DNA of 64,000 nucleotides from contig CBDHGL010000003.1 in assembly GCA_965263105.1 (NCBI GenBank), positions 4,650,001 to 4,714,000 of the forward strand, read 5' to 3'. This stretch comes from JBCCTX01 sp965263105 (GTDB lineage: Bacteria > Bacteroidota > Bacteroidia > J057). The notes under the pieces are model-generated. The model was not told the DNA's origin and searched no databases. It worked only from the letters and a program-made list of their open reading frames with translations. A program made the translations under genes and the position numbers. Below are positions 36,897 to 45,800 of the stretch, in pieces (within the stretch, counting starts at the first letter, position 1; each line of letters opens with the position of its first letter).

Positions 36897-37128
36897 ATAG
36901 TCGACAGTCCACAGATTGGGTTGGTTAATAAGAGGTTAAATGGTTGGATAGTCGACGGTCCACAGTTTGGGTTGGTTAATAAGAGGTTAAATGGTTAGAT
37001 AGTCGACGGTCCACAGATTGGGTTGGTTAATGGGTTAGATAGTCGACGGTCCACAGATTGGGGGTTCTTGAGCCATACTAGCCTTCACAACCTAGACTGT
37101 CGACCATGGACCATTAAACTATCTAACT
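36889..37128. repeat. Tandem 51-bp repeat with inverted end (family B)
   Basis: Two full 51-base units (36889-36939, 36940-36990), a 39-base unit and a partial unit share GATAGTCGAC(A/G)GTCCACAG. An inverted copy (GTCGACCATGGACCATTAAACTATCTAAC, up to 37128) closes the element, so it is a large imperfect palindrome. Related copies occur at 38517-38641 and 53490-53537. It is not a CRISPR array, because there are no variable spacers. It lies between the phosphatase and ffh. Confidence 0.8.
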
Positions 37129-37154
37129 AGCATTTTTCTTACTATCTTTGATCT

Positions 37155-38495
37155 ATGTTTGAAAACTTAACTCAAAATATTGATCAGGCTTTTAAAAAGC
37201 TGAAGGGAAAAGGGAAGATCACCGAGATCAATATTGCAGAAACATTGAAAGAAGTCCGTCGCGCCTTGCTGGATGCGGACGTGAATTATAAGGTTGCTAA
37301 AGAATTCACCAATAAGGTAAAAGAGGAAGCCCTTGGACAAGATGTCTTGATTTCGGTTTCTCCAGGACAGCTCATGGTGAAAATTGTCCACGACGAGCTG
37401 ACCAAACTAATGGGGGCGGAGCACGAAGACATCAATTTTGCTAAAAAACCGCCTACTGTCATCTTGATTGCAGGACTGCAAGGATCGGGTAAAACCACTT
37501 TCAGTGGTAAGCTGGCCAAGATGCTGAAGGGAATGGGAAAAAATCCGCTACTGGTTGCTGGGGATGTATACCGCCCTGCGGCGATTGACCAGTTGGGGGT
37601 CTTGGGAGAGCAGGTGGAAGTAGAGGTGTATTCAGAAGTCGAAAATAAAAATCCAATAGAGATAGCCAAAAATGCCGTAGCGCATGGCAAGAAGAAGGGG
37701 AGGGATGTCGTCATTGTGGATACCGCAGGACGTCTGGCAGTAGACGAGGAAATGATGGTTGAGATTGCTGATATTAAGTCAGCAGTCAATCCGGATGAAA
37801 TCCTTTTTGTGGTGGATGCTATGACGGGTCAGGATGCCGTGAATACAGCCAAGGCCTTTAATGATCGACTAGATTTCAATGGAGTGGTTCTCACAAAGTT
37901 AGACGGGGATACCCGTGGGGGAGCGGCCATTTCTATTCGTTCTGTGGTTGAGAAACCCATTAAGTTTGTCGGTACAGGGGAAAAGCTGGGCGACTTAGAC
38001 CGCTTTCATCCCGGTCGTATGGCTTCCCGTATTCTGGGGATGGGCGATGTTCTTACCTTGGTTGAGCGGGCTCAACAGCAGTTCGATGAAAAGCAGGCAG
38101 AAAAGCTTCAGCGCAAGATCCGAAAGAACGAATTGGACTTTGATGATTTCTTAGGCCAGATTCAGGCCATCAAAAAGATGGGAAATATCAAGGACCTCAT
38201 GGGAATGATTCCGGGGATGGGTAAACTCACCAAGAATATGGACCTCGACAATGATTCTTTTAAGCACGTAGAGGCCATAATTTACTCCATGACCAAAGAA
38301 GAACGCTCCAAGCCCCACCTGATCAATGGTTCCCGCAGGCGGAGAATTGCCGATGGCAGCGGACGGACTGTCCGTGAGGTTAACGAGTTGCTCAAGCAAT
38401 TTGAAATGCTCAAAAAGACCATGAAGCGCATGAATAAGATGGGCAAAAAAGGGCGCAGGGCCGCGATTAATCCTTCCCAGATGTTTGGGAGGTGA
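37155..38495 (+). CDS. ffh: Signal recognition particle protein Ffh
   Basis: GTPase that binds signal sequences with 4.5S RNA and delivers them to FtsY. An N domain (about 1-90) is followed by the G domain, with P-loop GLQGSGKT at residues 107-114, DTAGR in the G3 region and TKLDGDTRGG in the G4 region. The M domain (from about 300) is Met-rich, with MIPGMGKL and a hydrophobic groove. The length of 446 residues is standard. A TATCTTTG box (37143-37150) resembles a -7 promoter element just before the ATG, so the mRNA may be nearly leaderless, but no clear -33 element is seen. The 5' gap is the family B repeat. Confidence 0.97.
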   Translation: MFENLTQNIDQAFKKLKGKGKITEINIAETLKEVRRALLDADVNYKVAKEFTNKVKEEALGQDVLISVSPGQLMVKIVHDELTKLMGAEHEDINFAKKPPTVILIAGLQGSGKTTFSGKLAKMLKGMGKNPLLVAGDVYRPAAIDQLGVLGEQVEVEVYSEVENKNPIEIAKNAVAHGKKKGRDVVIVDTAGRLAVDEEMMVEIADIKSAVNPDEILFVVDAMTGQDAVNTAKAFNDRLDFNGVVLTKLDGDTRGGAAISIRSVVEKPIKFVGTGEKLGDLDRFHPGRMASRILGMGDVLTLVERAQQQFDEKQAEKLQRKIRKNELDFDDFLGQIQAIKKMGNIKDLMGMIPGMGKLTKNMDLDNDSFKHVEAIIYSMTKEERSKPHLINGSRRRRIADGSGRTVREVNELLKQFEMLKKTMKRMNKMGKKGRRAAINPSQMFGR

Positions 38496-38516
38496 TAAGG
38501 GGGAGTTGGGAGCCGA

Positions 38517-38641
38517 TATACCACAGTCCACGGTTTATTGAGGAGAGAGCCAGAAGGAGAGACTCGTTACCCCTCATGAGAATTACTCTCCCCTCTCTCC
38601 TAACACTTAATAGCTCAAATTGTGGACCGTGGACTATAGAC
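38517..38641. repeat. Inverted-repeat element of family B
   Basis: Left end ATACCACAGTCCACGGTTT and right end AATTGTGGACCGTGGACTATAGAC are imperfect complements. Inside, AGGAGAGAG and TCTCTCCT pieces also form a stem. The GTCCACGGTCCAC core links it to the repeats at 36889 and 53490. No reading frame is credible here. Confidence 0.6.
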
Positions 38642-38670
38642 TAAAAAACTAATCATAAACTATCCCCCTT

Positions 38671-39975
38671 ATGCTCCCTTCCCTTCGCTCTCGGCTAAGC
38701 AATAGCCATCCTACCACTTTTACCATTTATGCCACAGTTGCAGCCTTTTGTGCCTATATGTGCATGTATGCCTTCCGAAAGCCCTTTACAGCTGCCACCT
38801 TTGCCTCTGGGCCTATTATATGGGGACTAGATTATAAGTCTGCACTTGTCATTGTACAAGTATTGGGATATATGTTGTCAAAATTCATTGGGGTGAAGGT
38901 GATATCAGAAATGGATCCCAACAAAAGAGCTGCTGCAATTTTGATACTTATTGGTATTGCCGAACTAGCCTTATTGGGCTTTGCCTTTGTAGCTCCGCCT
39001 TATAATGCGATCTTTCTCTTTTTCAATGGACTTCCACTGGGTATGATTTGGGGCCTGGTTTTTTCCTTTTTAGAAGGACGCAAACAAACCGAAATTATGG
39101 GCCTAGGTCTTTGTGCTAGCTTTGTTTTTGCTTCCGGTTTGGTCAAAGACATCGGAAAATTCCTGATGGCCAATGGCGTTTCTGAATACTGGATGCCCTT
39201 TTGTGTAGGAGCTATTTTTGCCCTCCCACTCCTCTTTTTTACCTGGATGTTGGTCCAGCTACCCCCTCCTGATGATGCGGATGAAGCCGAACGTACCAAA
39301 CGGGTACCGATGGATGGGAAAGCCAGGTGGGCTTATTTCAGAAAATTAGCCTTGGGTATAGTCCTTTTGGTCGCTGTTTACACCATCCTTACAGCCTATC
39401 GGGATTTTCGGGATAACTTTCTGGCAGATATTTGGGCAGATTTGAGAGGGGCGGACAACCAAGTAAACTTTTCTGCCACAGAAACCCCGGTTTCTATTGG
39501 GGTGTTACTCATTTTAATGTTAATCGTTCTGGTTAAGGATAATATGAAGGCCCTTATGGTCAATCATTTGGCTGTGGGGTTAGGTGTCTTATTGGCAGGA
39601 GTGAGCACTTGGGGGCATCAGCAGGGGTGGGTAGGGGATTACACTTGGATTATCATGACCGGTTTTGGAACCTATATCGCCTATATACCCTTTAATAGCA
39701 TTCTATTTGACCGTCTAATTGCCACCTTTCGGCACGTCGGGAATGTAGGCTTTCTGATTTATTTGGCCGATTCTTTTGGTTACTTGGGGAGTGTCGGGGT
39801 CTTGTTATACAAAAACTTTGGGGCTGGGGAGATCAGCTGGTTGAACTTCTTTAGGCAGATATCCTATGCCCTGGCAGCTATTGGGGCTATTGGAATTATA
39901 TGCTCGTCTATTTATTTTTTCTGGAAAAAGCGCCAGGTCGCTCCAGAAGTTCCCTTCCCAACACCACCAACTTAA
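38671..39975 (+). CDS. DUF5690 family MFS-type membrane protein
   Basis: A 434-residue polytopic membrane protein with about 12 hydrophobic segments. The start, with YATVAAFCAYMCMYAFRKPF, resembles the opening of MFS sugar-phosphate transporters, and it belongs to what I recognise as the DUF5690 family typical of Bacteroidota. The YRDFRDNF motif lies in the central loop. It is probably a transporter, but no substrate is assignable. The stop is 6 bases before the peptidase gene ATG, so the two form an operon, preceded by ffh and an intergenic repeat. Confidence 0.85.
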   Translation: MLPSLRSRLSNSHPTTFTIYATVAAFCAYMCMYAFRKPFTAATFASGPIIWGLDYKSALVIVQVLGYMLSKFIGVKVISEMDPNKRAAAILILIGIAELALLGFAFVAPPYNAIFLFFNGLPLGMIWGLVFSFLEGRKQTEIMGLGLCASFVFASGLVKDIGKFLMANGVSEYWMPFCVGAIFALPLLFFTWMLVQLPPPDDADEAERTKRVPMDGKARWAYFRKLALGIVLLVAVYTILTAYRDFRDNFLADIWADLRGADNQVNFSATETPVSIGVLLILMLIVLVKDNMKALMVNHLAVGLGVLLAGVSTWGHQQGWVGDYTWIIMTGFGTYIAYIPFNSILFDRLIATFRHVGNVGFLIYLADSFGYLGSVGVLLYKNFGAGEISWLNFFRQISYALAAIGAIGIICSSIYFFWKKRQVAPEVPFPTPPT

Positions 39976-39981
39976 TTCATC

Positions 39982-42075
39982 ATGGAAAAACAGAAATTAA
40001 TTGCCAAAAGGGGGCTTTTCCTCTTGGGTCTTTTTTGCTTCACTTCCCTTACCTCGATTTGGGGCCAAGATTCCTTGCACGTTCCCTCCATATCAGAAGT
40101 CATATCCTTGAAAGGCGTAGGAAATCCTCAGATAAGCCCTGATGGAAAGCACGTTGCCTTTACCCAAACTCGGACCGATTGGAAAGAGAATCGTTATGAT
40201 ACCGAAATCTGGTTGAGTAGAGAGGGAAGTGAACCTTTCCAATTGACTCATAATCCAGAGGGTAGTAGTAGCAATCCCAGTTGGTCTCCAGATAATAAAT
40301 GGATTGCTTTTCGATCCAAGCGAGGCGAAAAGAGCCAACTCCATATAATTTCTGTTTTGGGAGGAGAGGCCTTTCAACTGACCCATGAAAAAGAAAATAT
40401 CGGTAGCTATGCATGGTCCCCAGATGGGTCGAAAATGGCCTTCACTATGGCCGAGAAAAAGAGCAAGGAGGCGGAAAGAGAGAAGGAAGTGTGGGGCGCA
40501 TTTGGGGTGGACGAGGAAGAATATACCAACTCTCATTTGTGGGTAATGGATGTGAAACTCCCGTTGGAAGACCCCGCTGAGTGGCCCTGTTTGCTTGCGG
40601 ACTCTTCAGATTGTCTGGAATGGCCCAAAGCCCGTCAACTTACTCATGGGGATTTTCATGTAGGAGGATTTACCTGGAGCCCTACGGGTCAGCATATAGC
40701 CGTACAACATCAGCCCAACGCTAATCTGCTCTCTTTTATGAAAGCCGATGTTTCTATTTATACCCTGGAAACTGAAGAATTGGCAGGAGTGATTAAAAAT
40801 GAATCGGTAGATAACTTTCTGACCTGGGCCCCTGATGGCAAATCCTTTTTGTATTCCTCGGCTTTGGCCAATGACAGCGCAAATTTTTACACCAATACCT
40901 CCGTTTTCCATTGGGAATTGGCTTCGAAAGAATCGAGACAAGTCCTAGAAGACTTCGATGAGAATCCCTTCAGTTTCCGATGGACTCCAAAGGGAATCTA
41001 TTTTCGAGCCAATCAACGGACTCAAACCCATTTATTTTACCTAAACCTAGAGTCTGACGCTTTCGAAAAACTAGATACAGGTTTTGATCTCTTTGGGTCA
41101 TTTAGCCTCTCTAAAGATGGGGAACAAATGGCCTTTTCAGCTAGTACGGGAAATGATTTATCTGAAATCTACCTCACATCGAACAGTTCTTGGGACGCTA
41201 AACAGATTACCCAGGTTTCGGATCAGATTCAAGGCTGGAAGCTTGCCCAGAGCGAGCTTATTCGATGGAAAAGCAAGGATGGGAGAGAGATTGAAGGCGT
41301 TTTGCACAAACCCCACGATTATGATCCGAATAAGCAATACCCCTTGCTGGTGCGGATTCACGGAGGGCCCACGGGGGTAGACCGTCCTACTCCGGTTCCT
41401 GCCTACGTGTACCCTGCTCTACAATGGTTGGATAAAGGCTGCTTGATCTTACGGCCCAATTACCGGGGATCGGCGGGATATGGAGCTGAATTCCGAGCAG
41501 CCAACGTAAGAAATCTGGGTGTTGGAGATGCATGGGATGTGCTTTCTGGCGTAGATCACTTGGTAGCCCAAGGAATGGTTGACACCAGCCGAATGGGGGC
41601 CATGGGATGGAGTCAGGGCGGATATATATCGGCTTTCCTCACAACTACCTCCAATCGTTTTAAAGCCATTTCCGTAGGTGCAGGGATATCGGATTGGATG
41701 ACCTATTACGTCAATACAGACATTCATCCCTTTACCCGACAGTATCTGAAGGCTGACCCCTGGGAAGATCCGGAAATTTATGCCAAAACTTCGCCCATGA
41801 CCTATATTAAGCAGGCCACAACGCCTACCCTTATTCAACACGGCGAATTTGATAAACGGGTGCCTATTCCCAATGCTTACCAGTTGCATCAGGGACTGCA
41901 GGATGTGGGGGTTCCGAGTAAATTAATTGTTTACAAGGGCTTTGGGCATGGGATTTCCAAACCCAAGGAACGGCTCGCTGCAACTTGGCATAACTATATG
42001 TGGTTTGGGAAGTATGTATGGGGGGAAGAATGGGAAGCCCCCTTTTTAAGTGTAGAAGAAAAAAAGAGTGAATGA
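39982..42075 (+). CDS. S9 family prolyl oligopeptidase/acylaminoacyl peptidase
   Basis: Exported serine peptidase with a signal peptide (about residues 1-30). The N-terminal part is a WD40-like/7-bladed propeller (WSPDG repeats). The C-terminal alpha/beta hydrolase has nucleophile S544 in GWSQGG, D624 in HGEFDKRVP and H656 in GFGHGIS, so the triad is complete. The length of 697 residues fits the periplasmic S9 peptidases of Bacteroidota. It follows the DUF5690 gene with a 6-base gap. Substrates are probably short peptides; a dipeptidyl- or acylaminoacyl-type is likely. Confidence 0.93.
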   Translation: MEKQKLIAKRGLFLLGLFCFTSLTSIWGQDSLHVPSISEVISLKGVGNPQISPDGKHVAFTQTRTDWKENRYDTEIWLSREGSEPFQLTHNPEGSSSNPSWSPDNKWIAFRSKRGEKSQLHIISVLGGEAFQLTHEKENIGSYAWSPDGSKMAFTMAEKKSKEAEREKEVWGAFGVDEEEYTNSHLWVMDVKLPLEDPAEWPCLLADSSDCLEWPKARQLTHGDFHVGGFTWSPTGQHIAVQHQPNANLLSFMKADVSIYTLETEELAGVIKNESVDNFLTWAPDGKSFLYSSALANDSANFYTNTSVFHWELASKESRQVLEDFDENPFSFRWTPKGIYFRANQRTQTHLFYLNLESDAFEKLDTGFDLFGSFSLSKDGEQMAFSASTGNDLSEIYLTSNSSWDAKQITQVSDQIQGWKLAQSELIRWKSKDGREIEGVLHKPHDYDPNKQYPLLVRIHGGPTGVDRPTPVPAYVYPALQWLDKGCLILRPNYRGSAGYGAEFRAANVRNLGVGDAWDVLSGVDHLVAQGMVDTSRMGAMGWSQGGYISAFLTTTSNRFKAISVGAGISDWMTYYVNTDIHPFTRQYLKADPWEDPEIYAKTSPMTYIKQATTPTLIQHGEFDKRVPIPNAYQLHQGLQDVGVPSKLIVYKGFGHGISKPKERLAATWHNYMWFGKYVWGEEWEAPFLSVEEKKSE

Positions 42076-42084
42076 TCTAGATAC

Positions 42085-42114
42085 AAAAAAATACCCCGCC
42101 GTTCCGCAGGGTAT
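42085..42114 (-). terminator. Hairpin with a T-tract on the minus strand
   Basis: ATACCC (42091-42096) and GGGTAT (42109-42114) form a stem. On the minus strand it is followed by six Ts (plus-strand A run at 42085-42090). The two flanking genes are on the plus strand, so the orientation is unexpected. It may stop antisense transcription or act in the plus direction without a T-tract. Confidence 0.4.
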
Positions 42115-42198
42115 AGTGCTGTATATGTCTGTAACTGATTTAGTTACTCCATATAACAGATGTTATCTTAATGTAAACAAATTGTTTTAAATTTCCAA

Positions 42199-45100
42199 AT
42201 GTTCTTAAATCAAATGTATCGAGCTATGGGGAAGCTGAAAATCTGGGTAGGGGCTTTATTATGGATTTTTCTGGTGCAAGCTTGTACTTCCTGGGGTTCT
42301 TGGCAGCGGGAGGAAGTTCGAATAGCCTTAGCTGGGAATCTTCTCTCTTCGGATCAGGAAGGGACCCTATTTTCGAATCTTACCATCGATAACCTTCCTG
42401 AAGGGCAAGAGGTTCTTTTGGACACCTTGAGGGAAGAAGACTTTTGGGAGCAAAACCTAAAGCAGTATAGTACCTTAATTCTGTTGGATGACCCTGAGCA
42501 GCCTCTTTCTTCTCAAGCACAAAATGGGATTCAACGATACTTAGAGGGTGGGGGAGGACTTATGCTAATGAGAACTGGTACCTACTCTGAAGAGGGATGG
42601 GCCTGGTATTCTCACTTAATTTCTAATAGCGCAGATACCCTATCCGTTATTCGAACCAGCCAGGCAGAAAAAGAACTATCTTCGTTTTTCTCCTATCAAA
42701 GTGGCAGGATCGCCTTTTTAGATATCGTAGAGCCTAAAGAGGGCCTTGGAGATCTAGTTGGTTCGGTAGAAAAATTTCAAGAAGCCCTAACTTATACTAT
42801 AGGCGACAACCGCTATTACCCAGACCGCATTTTTAGCCTGGAAAGACCTGAGGAGAGCCGCTTTAGCAAGGTGGTGTTGGATAGCGATGATGTAAATGAA
42901 CCTATGGAACTGACTTTTTTGGACCAAGGGAAAGTACTGTACATCGAGCGAAGGGGAAAAATGAAGGTATATGATCCACTTACCCAATCTACCCGAACCA
43001 TTGCTAACTTCAGAGAGGTATGTACTGAAGGTAATTATGAGGATGGACTATTAGGGGTAGAGGCCGATCCCAATTTTGAGCAAAATCGCTTTCTCTATCT
43101 GTATTATTCCCCTCCTTGTAACATAAAAGAACAATACCTATCTCGTTTTTACCTGGACAAAAATGACTCCTTACATCGAGATTCTGAGAAAGTTATTTTA
43201 AAGGTGCCTGTACAACGAGAGACTTGTTGTCATTCCGGTGGGGCTATAGCCTTTGGACCGGAAGGGAATCTCTTCCTTTCTACCGGAGATAATACCAGTT
43301 CCAAGGAATCTGATGGCTTTTCTCCCCTAGATGAACGACCTGGAAGAGCTCCCTTCGATGCCCAAAAATCTTCCGGGAATACCCATGACTTACGGGGGAA
43401 AATTTTGCGCATTCGTGTAGAAGATGATGGAAGCTATTCTATTCCCGAGGGTAATCTATTTCCCAGGGATGGTTCAAAGGGACGACCGGAAATTTATGTG
43501 ATGGGGGCTCGAAATCCCTTTAGAATATCTATAGATGCCCAAACTCAATACCTGTATTGGGGGGACGTAGGACCTGATGGGACGCAGGATGGGAAATATG
43601 GTCCCCAGAGTTTTGATGAATTCAATCAAGCAAAAAAAGCAGGTAATTTTGGCTGGCCCTTTTTTGTAGGAGACAATTTTGCTTATCGCTTCAGGGATTT
43701 TGCCCAGGATACGGTCGGTTCCTTTTTCGATCCGGAGGCTCCTTTAAACCGTTCTCCCAACAACACAGGAGATAGCCTGTTGCCCCCAGCCCAACCCGCC
43801 TGGATTTGGTATAGCAAGCGAAAGTCCAAGCAGTTTCCCCATTTGGGGCGAGGATCCAATAGTGCCATGGCAGGCCCCATTTTCTACGAAGAAGCGTACG
43901 ATTCACGGTCTGCGGTACGTTTCCCTGACTATTTTAATGGAAAACTCTTTTTGTATGAGTGGGCCAGGAGTTGGATTAATGTAGTAGAGATGGATGATAC
44001 GGGAGCTATCCGACAGATAGAACCCTTTCTCCGCAACATGGATTGGGTAAAACCCATCGATATGGAATTTGGGCCCGATGGCGCCTTATATGTCCTAGAA
44101 TACGGTCAAAACTATTTTTTGAACAACCCGGAAGCCAAGTTGTCTCGGATCGAATACGCACCTGGAAACCGAGAACCTGTACCGGTTATTTGGGCCAGCG
44201 TGACGCAAGGAGCCAAACCCTTGAAAGTTGATTTTTCTGCAGAAAAGTCCTACGATATAGATGCAGAAGACAGCCTTAGTTTTCAATGGATGATAGCCGG
44301 GAAGAAGATAGAGGGTGTCCATACTTCATATGAATTTAAAGAGGAAGGAATTCACGATGTTACCTTGATGGTCAAAGATTCTAAGCAAAGTTTGGTTAGG
44401 GCAGAAGTTCAAATTCAGGTGGGCAATACCCCCCCCAAGATCCAGATCGCCTGGGATGGGAATCAAAGTTTTTATCGTAAGGCCAGTCCTATCCCTTACG
44501 AGGTGAATGTGGTGGATCCGGAAGATCAAAGTAAGGGAGGCATTTCTCCTGAGAGGATCTTGACACAATGGACCTACCTGCCAGACAGAGATGTTTTGAA
44601 ATCAATTGAAAAAGATCCTGAGCAAGAGTTACCTGTGATCTCCAGGTATGCTAAGGGGAAGGAATTGGTTGAAAGCAGCGATTGCCTCAGTTGTCATGCC
44701 TTTGACACCCTTTCTGTGGGTCCTAGTTATATGGCTGTTGCTGAACGCTATTCAGACGAGCTTGAAAATGTAGCCTTGATCTCCGAGCGAATTGCTTTGG
44801 GAAGTAACGGGGTTTGGGGAGAAAAGATGATGCCCGGACATCCCCAACACAGCCAGGAAGAAATTGAAGAAATGGTGAAATACGTCCTTAGTCTCAATGA
44901 TGAGGATGCGAATTCAGCTTTTTTGCCTCCTTCTGGGGCTGTTGGTGTAAATAGATTAACGAAGGAGACCCAGGAAGGAGTCTACGTTATGAGTGCGACT
45001 TATGAAGATGAAGGGGCTGGGAAACTTCCTCCTATCAAAAGGAGAGAGTTATTGGTATTACGTAATCCACGGGTGGAGGCAGAAGCCTTTAACAGGAGGG

Positions 45101-45450
45101 AAGGCTTAGGGGAGAGGGCTTTCGGTGCCGACCGGAACCAAGTGGTTTTGACCTTTCGAAAAAAGGAAGCTTTCCTGGGATTGAAGGAAATTGATCTGAG
45201 AGATGTTAAAGAGCTGATTGTCAAGCTACAAAGAAATTCTGGTTTGGGTATTACTGTGAGGCTAGATAGCCTGGATGGAGCCCAGGTGGGAAGTGTGAAT
45301 CTTAGGCCAGGTAGCTCTGGGAAGTGGGAGGAGATTAGGATACCCCTCCAAGCTCGTAATGGGTTACATGAGGTCTTTCTTTTATTTAAATTAACTCCAG
45401 GCGCTAAGGGGCCGAGACCTGTGATAGATTGGGTGGAGTTTGGATTTTAG
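42199..45450 (+). CDS. ThuA-like/PQQ-dependent sugar dehydrogenase/cytochrome c mosaic lipoprotein
   Basis: A 1083-residue exported lipoprotein (signal near residues 10-28, lipobox VQAC at C29). Order: a weak ThuA-like (glutaminase-fold) region about 35-170, then a PQQ-dependent sugar dehydrogenase propeller (about 210-650). A PKD-like domain (about 660-745) follows, then a cytochrome c domain with C829-x-x-C832-H833 (CLSCH), then a C-terminal carbohydrate-binding module-like beta-sandwich. This order is known in Bacteroidota as a multidomain sugar-oxidising protein. Oxidation of a sugar with electron transfer to its own heme is inferred. The start could also be the ATG at 42226, closer to the signal peptide. 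Confidence 0.82.
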   Translation: MFLNQMYRAMGKLKIWVGALLWIFLVQACTSWGSWQREEVRIALAGNLLSSDQEGTLFSNLTIDNLPEGQEVLLDTLREEDFWEQNLKQYSTLILLDDPEQPLSSQAQNGIQRYLEGGGGLMLMRTGTYSEEGWAWYSHLISNSADTLSVIRTSQAEKELSSFFSYQSGRIAFLDIVEPKEGLGDLVGSVEKFQEALTYTIGDNRYYPDRIFSLERPEESRFSKVVLDSDDVNEPMELTFLDQGKVLYIERRGKMKVYDPLTQSTRTIANFREVCTEGNYEDGLLGVEADPNFEQNRFLYLYYSPPCNIKEQYLSRFYLDKNDSLHRDSEKVILKVPVQRETCCHSGGAIAFGPEGNLFLSTGDNTSSKESDGFSPLDERPGRAPFDAQKSSGNTHDLRGKILRIRVEDDGSYSIPEGNLFPRDGSKGRPEIYVMGARNPFRISIDAQTQYLYWGDVGPDGTQDGKYGPQSFDEFNQAKKAGNFGWPFFVGDNFAYRFRDFAQDTVGSFFDPEAPLNRSPNNTGDSLLPPAQPAWIWYSKRKSKQFPHLGRGSNSAMAGPIFYEEAYDSRSAVRFPDYFNGKLFLYEWARSWINVVEMDDTGAIRQIEPFLRNMDWVKPIDMEFGPDGALYVLEYGQNYFLNNPEAKLSRIEYAPGNREPVPVIWASVTQGAKPLKVDFSAEKSYDIDAEDSLSFQWMIAGKKIEGVHTSYEFKEEGIHDVTLMVKDSKQSLVRAEVQIQVGNTPPKIQIAWDGNQSFYRKASPIPYEVNVVDPEDQSKGGISPERILTQWTYLPDRDVLKSIEKDPEQELPVISRYAKGKELVESSDCLSCHAFDTLSVGPSYMAVAERYSDELENVALISERIALGSNGVWGEKMMPGHPQHSQEEIEEMVKYVLSLNDEDANSAFLPPSGAVGVNRLTKETQEGVYVMSATYEDEGAGKLPPIKRRELLVLRNPRVEAEAFNRREGLGERAFGADRNQVVLTFRKKEAFLGLKEIDLRDVKELIVKLQRNSGLGITVRLDSLDGAQVGSVNLRPGSSGKWEEIRIPLQARNGLHEVFLLFKLTPGAKGPRPVIDWVEFGF

Positions 45451-45542
45451 GCAAAATTATTCACGAAAAATATTACCATTCCATTCCCGCACAGGAAGGA
45501 TAGATAGTTGTTAAGACTATATTCTAAAATATTGATAATCAG

Positions 45543-45585
45543 TATCTCTTGAATAATCTTGGATTTTTCAAGAGATATTTTTTTT
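45543..45585 (+). terminator. Intrinsic terminator downstream of the dehydrogenase gene
   Basis: An 11-bp perfect stem (TATCTCTTGAA at 45543-45553 and its complement at 45567-45577) is followed by a run of eight Ts on the plus strand. It lies 93 bases after the stop codon at 45450, in the expected direction. Confidence 0.8.
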
Positions 45586-45615
45586 AAATAGGCAAGCGTA
45601 AATTTTAAAAAATTG

Positions 45616-45656
45616 AATAATAATGGGAAGCTCATATGTAATTTCCCATTATTATT
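45616..45656. repeat. 14-bp perfect hairpin
   Basis: AATAATAATGGGAA (45616-45629) pairs with TTCCCATTATTATT (45643-45656) around a 13-base loop. There is no clear T-tract, so its role is uncertain. It lies between the terminator and the next inverted repeat. Confidence 0.55.
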
Positions 45657-45676
45657 TTGTAACTTGCAATAGATAG

Positions 45677-45740
45677 CTAGCAGTTGACATGAGTCTAGGG
45701 ATAGCGTACCATCAACTATCCTCCGCCAACTGCCTGCTAC
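45677..45740. repeat. Imperfect inverted repeat with CAGTTGAC/GCCAACTG ends
   Basis: TAGCAGTTGAC and GCCAACTGCCTGCTA at the two ends are near complements with 40 unpaired bases between. No reading frame is seen. The text is typical of dispersed intergenic repeats, but no second copy is visible in this window. Confidence 0.4.
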
Positions 45741-45766
45741 ATCTACAAAACCAAAAGCTTTACTAT

Positions 45767-45800
45767 AAGGTCAGTCAGTCAATGACTGGCCTTATTTTTT
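45767..45800 (+). terminator. Bidirectional-looking hairpin at the 3' end of the GIN-domain gene
   Basis: AAGGTCAGTCA (45767-45777) pairs with TGACTGGCCTT (45783-45793), with one G-T pair, and six Ts follow on the plus strand at 45795-45800. The right arm overlaps the stop codon of the minus-strand GIN-domain gene. It could end both converging transcripts. Confidence 0.6.

Noticed and set aside
36889..37128. Possible CRISPR array
   Set aside because: The repeat units are 51 bases and directly adjacent, without variable spacers, and no cas genes are near. It is a tandem repeat with an inverted end.
45447..45635. 62-residue minus-strand frame after the dehydrogenase
   Set aside because: It is AT-rich, overlaps a terminator hairpin and has no Shine-Dalgarno or family features.
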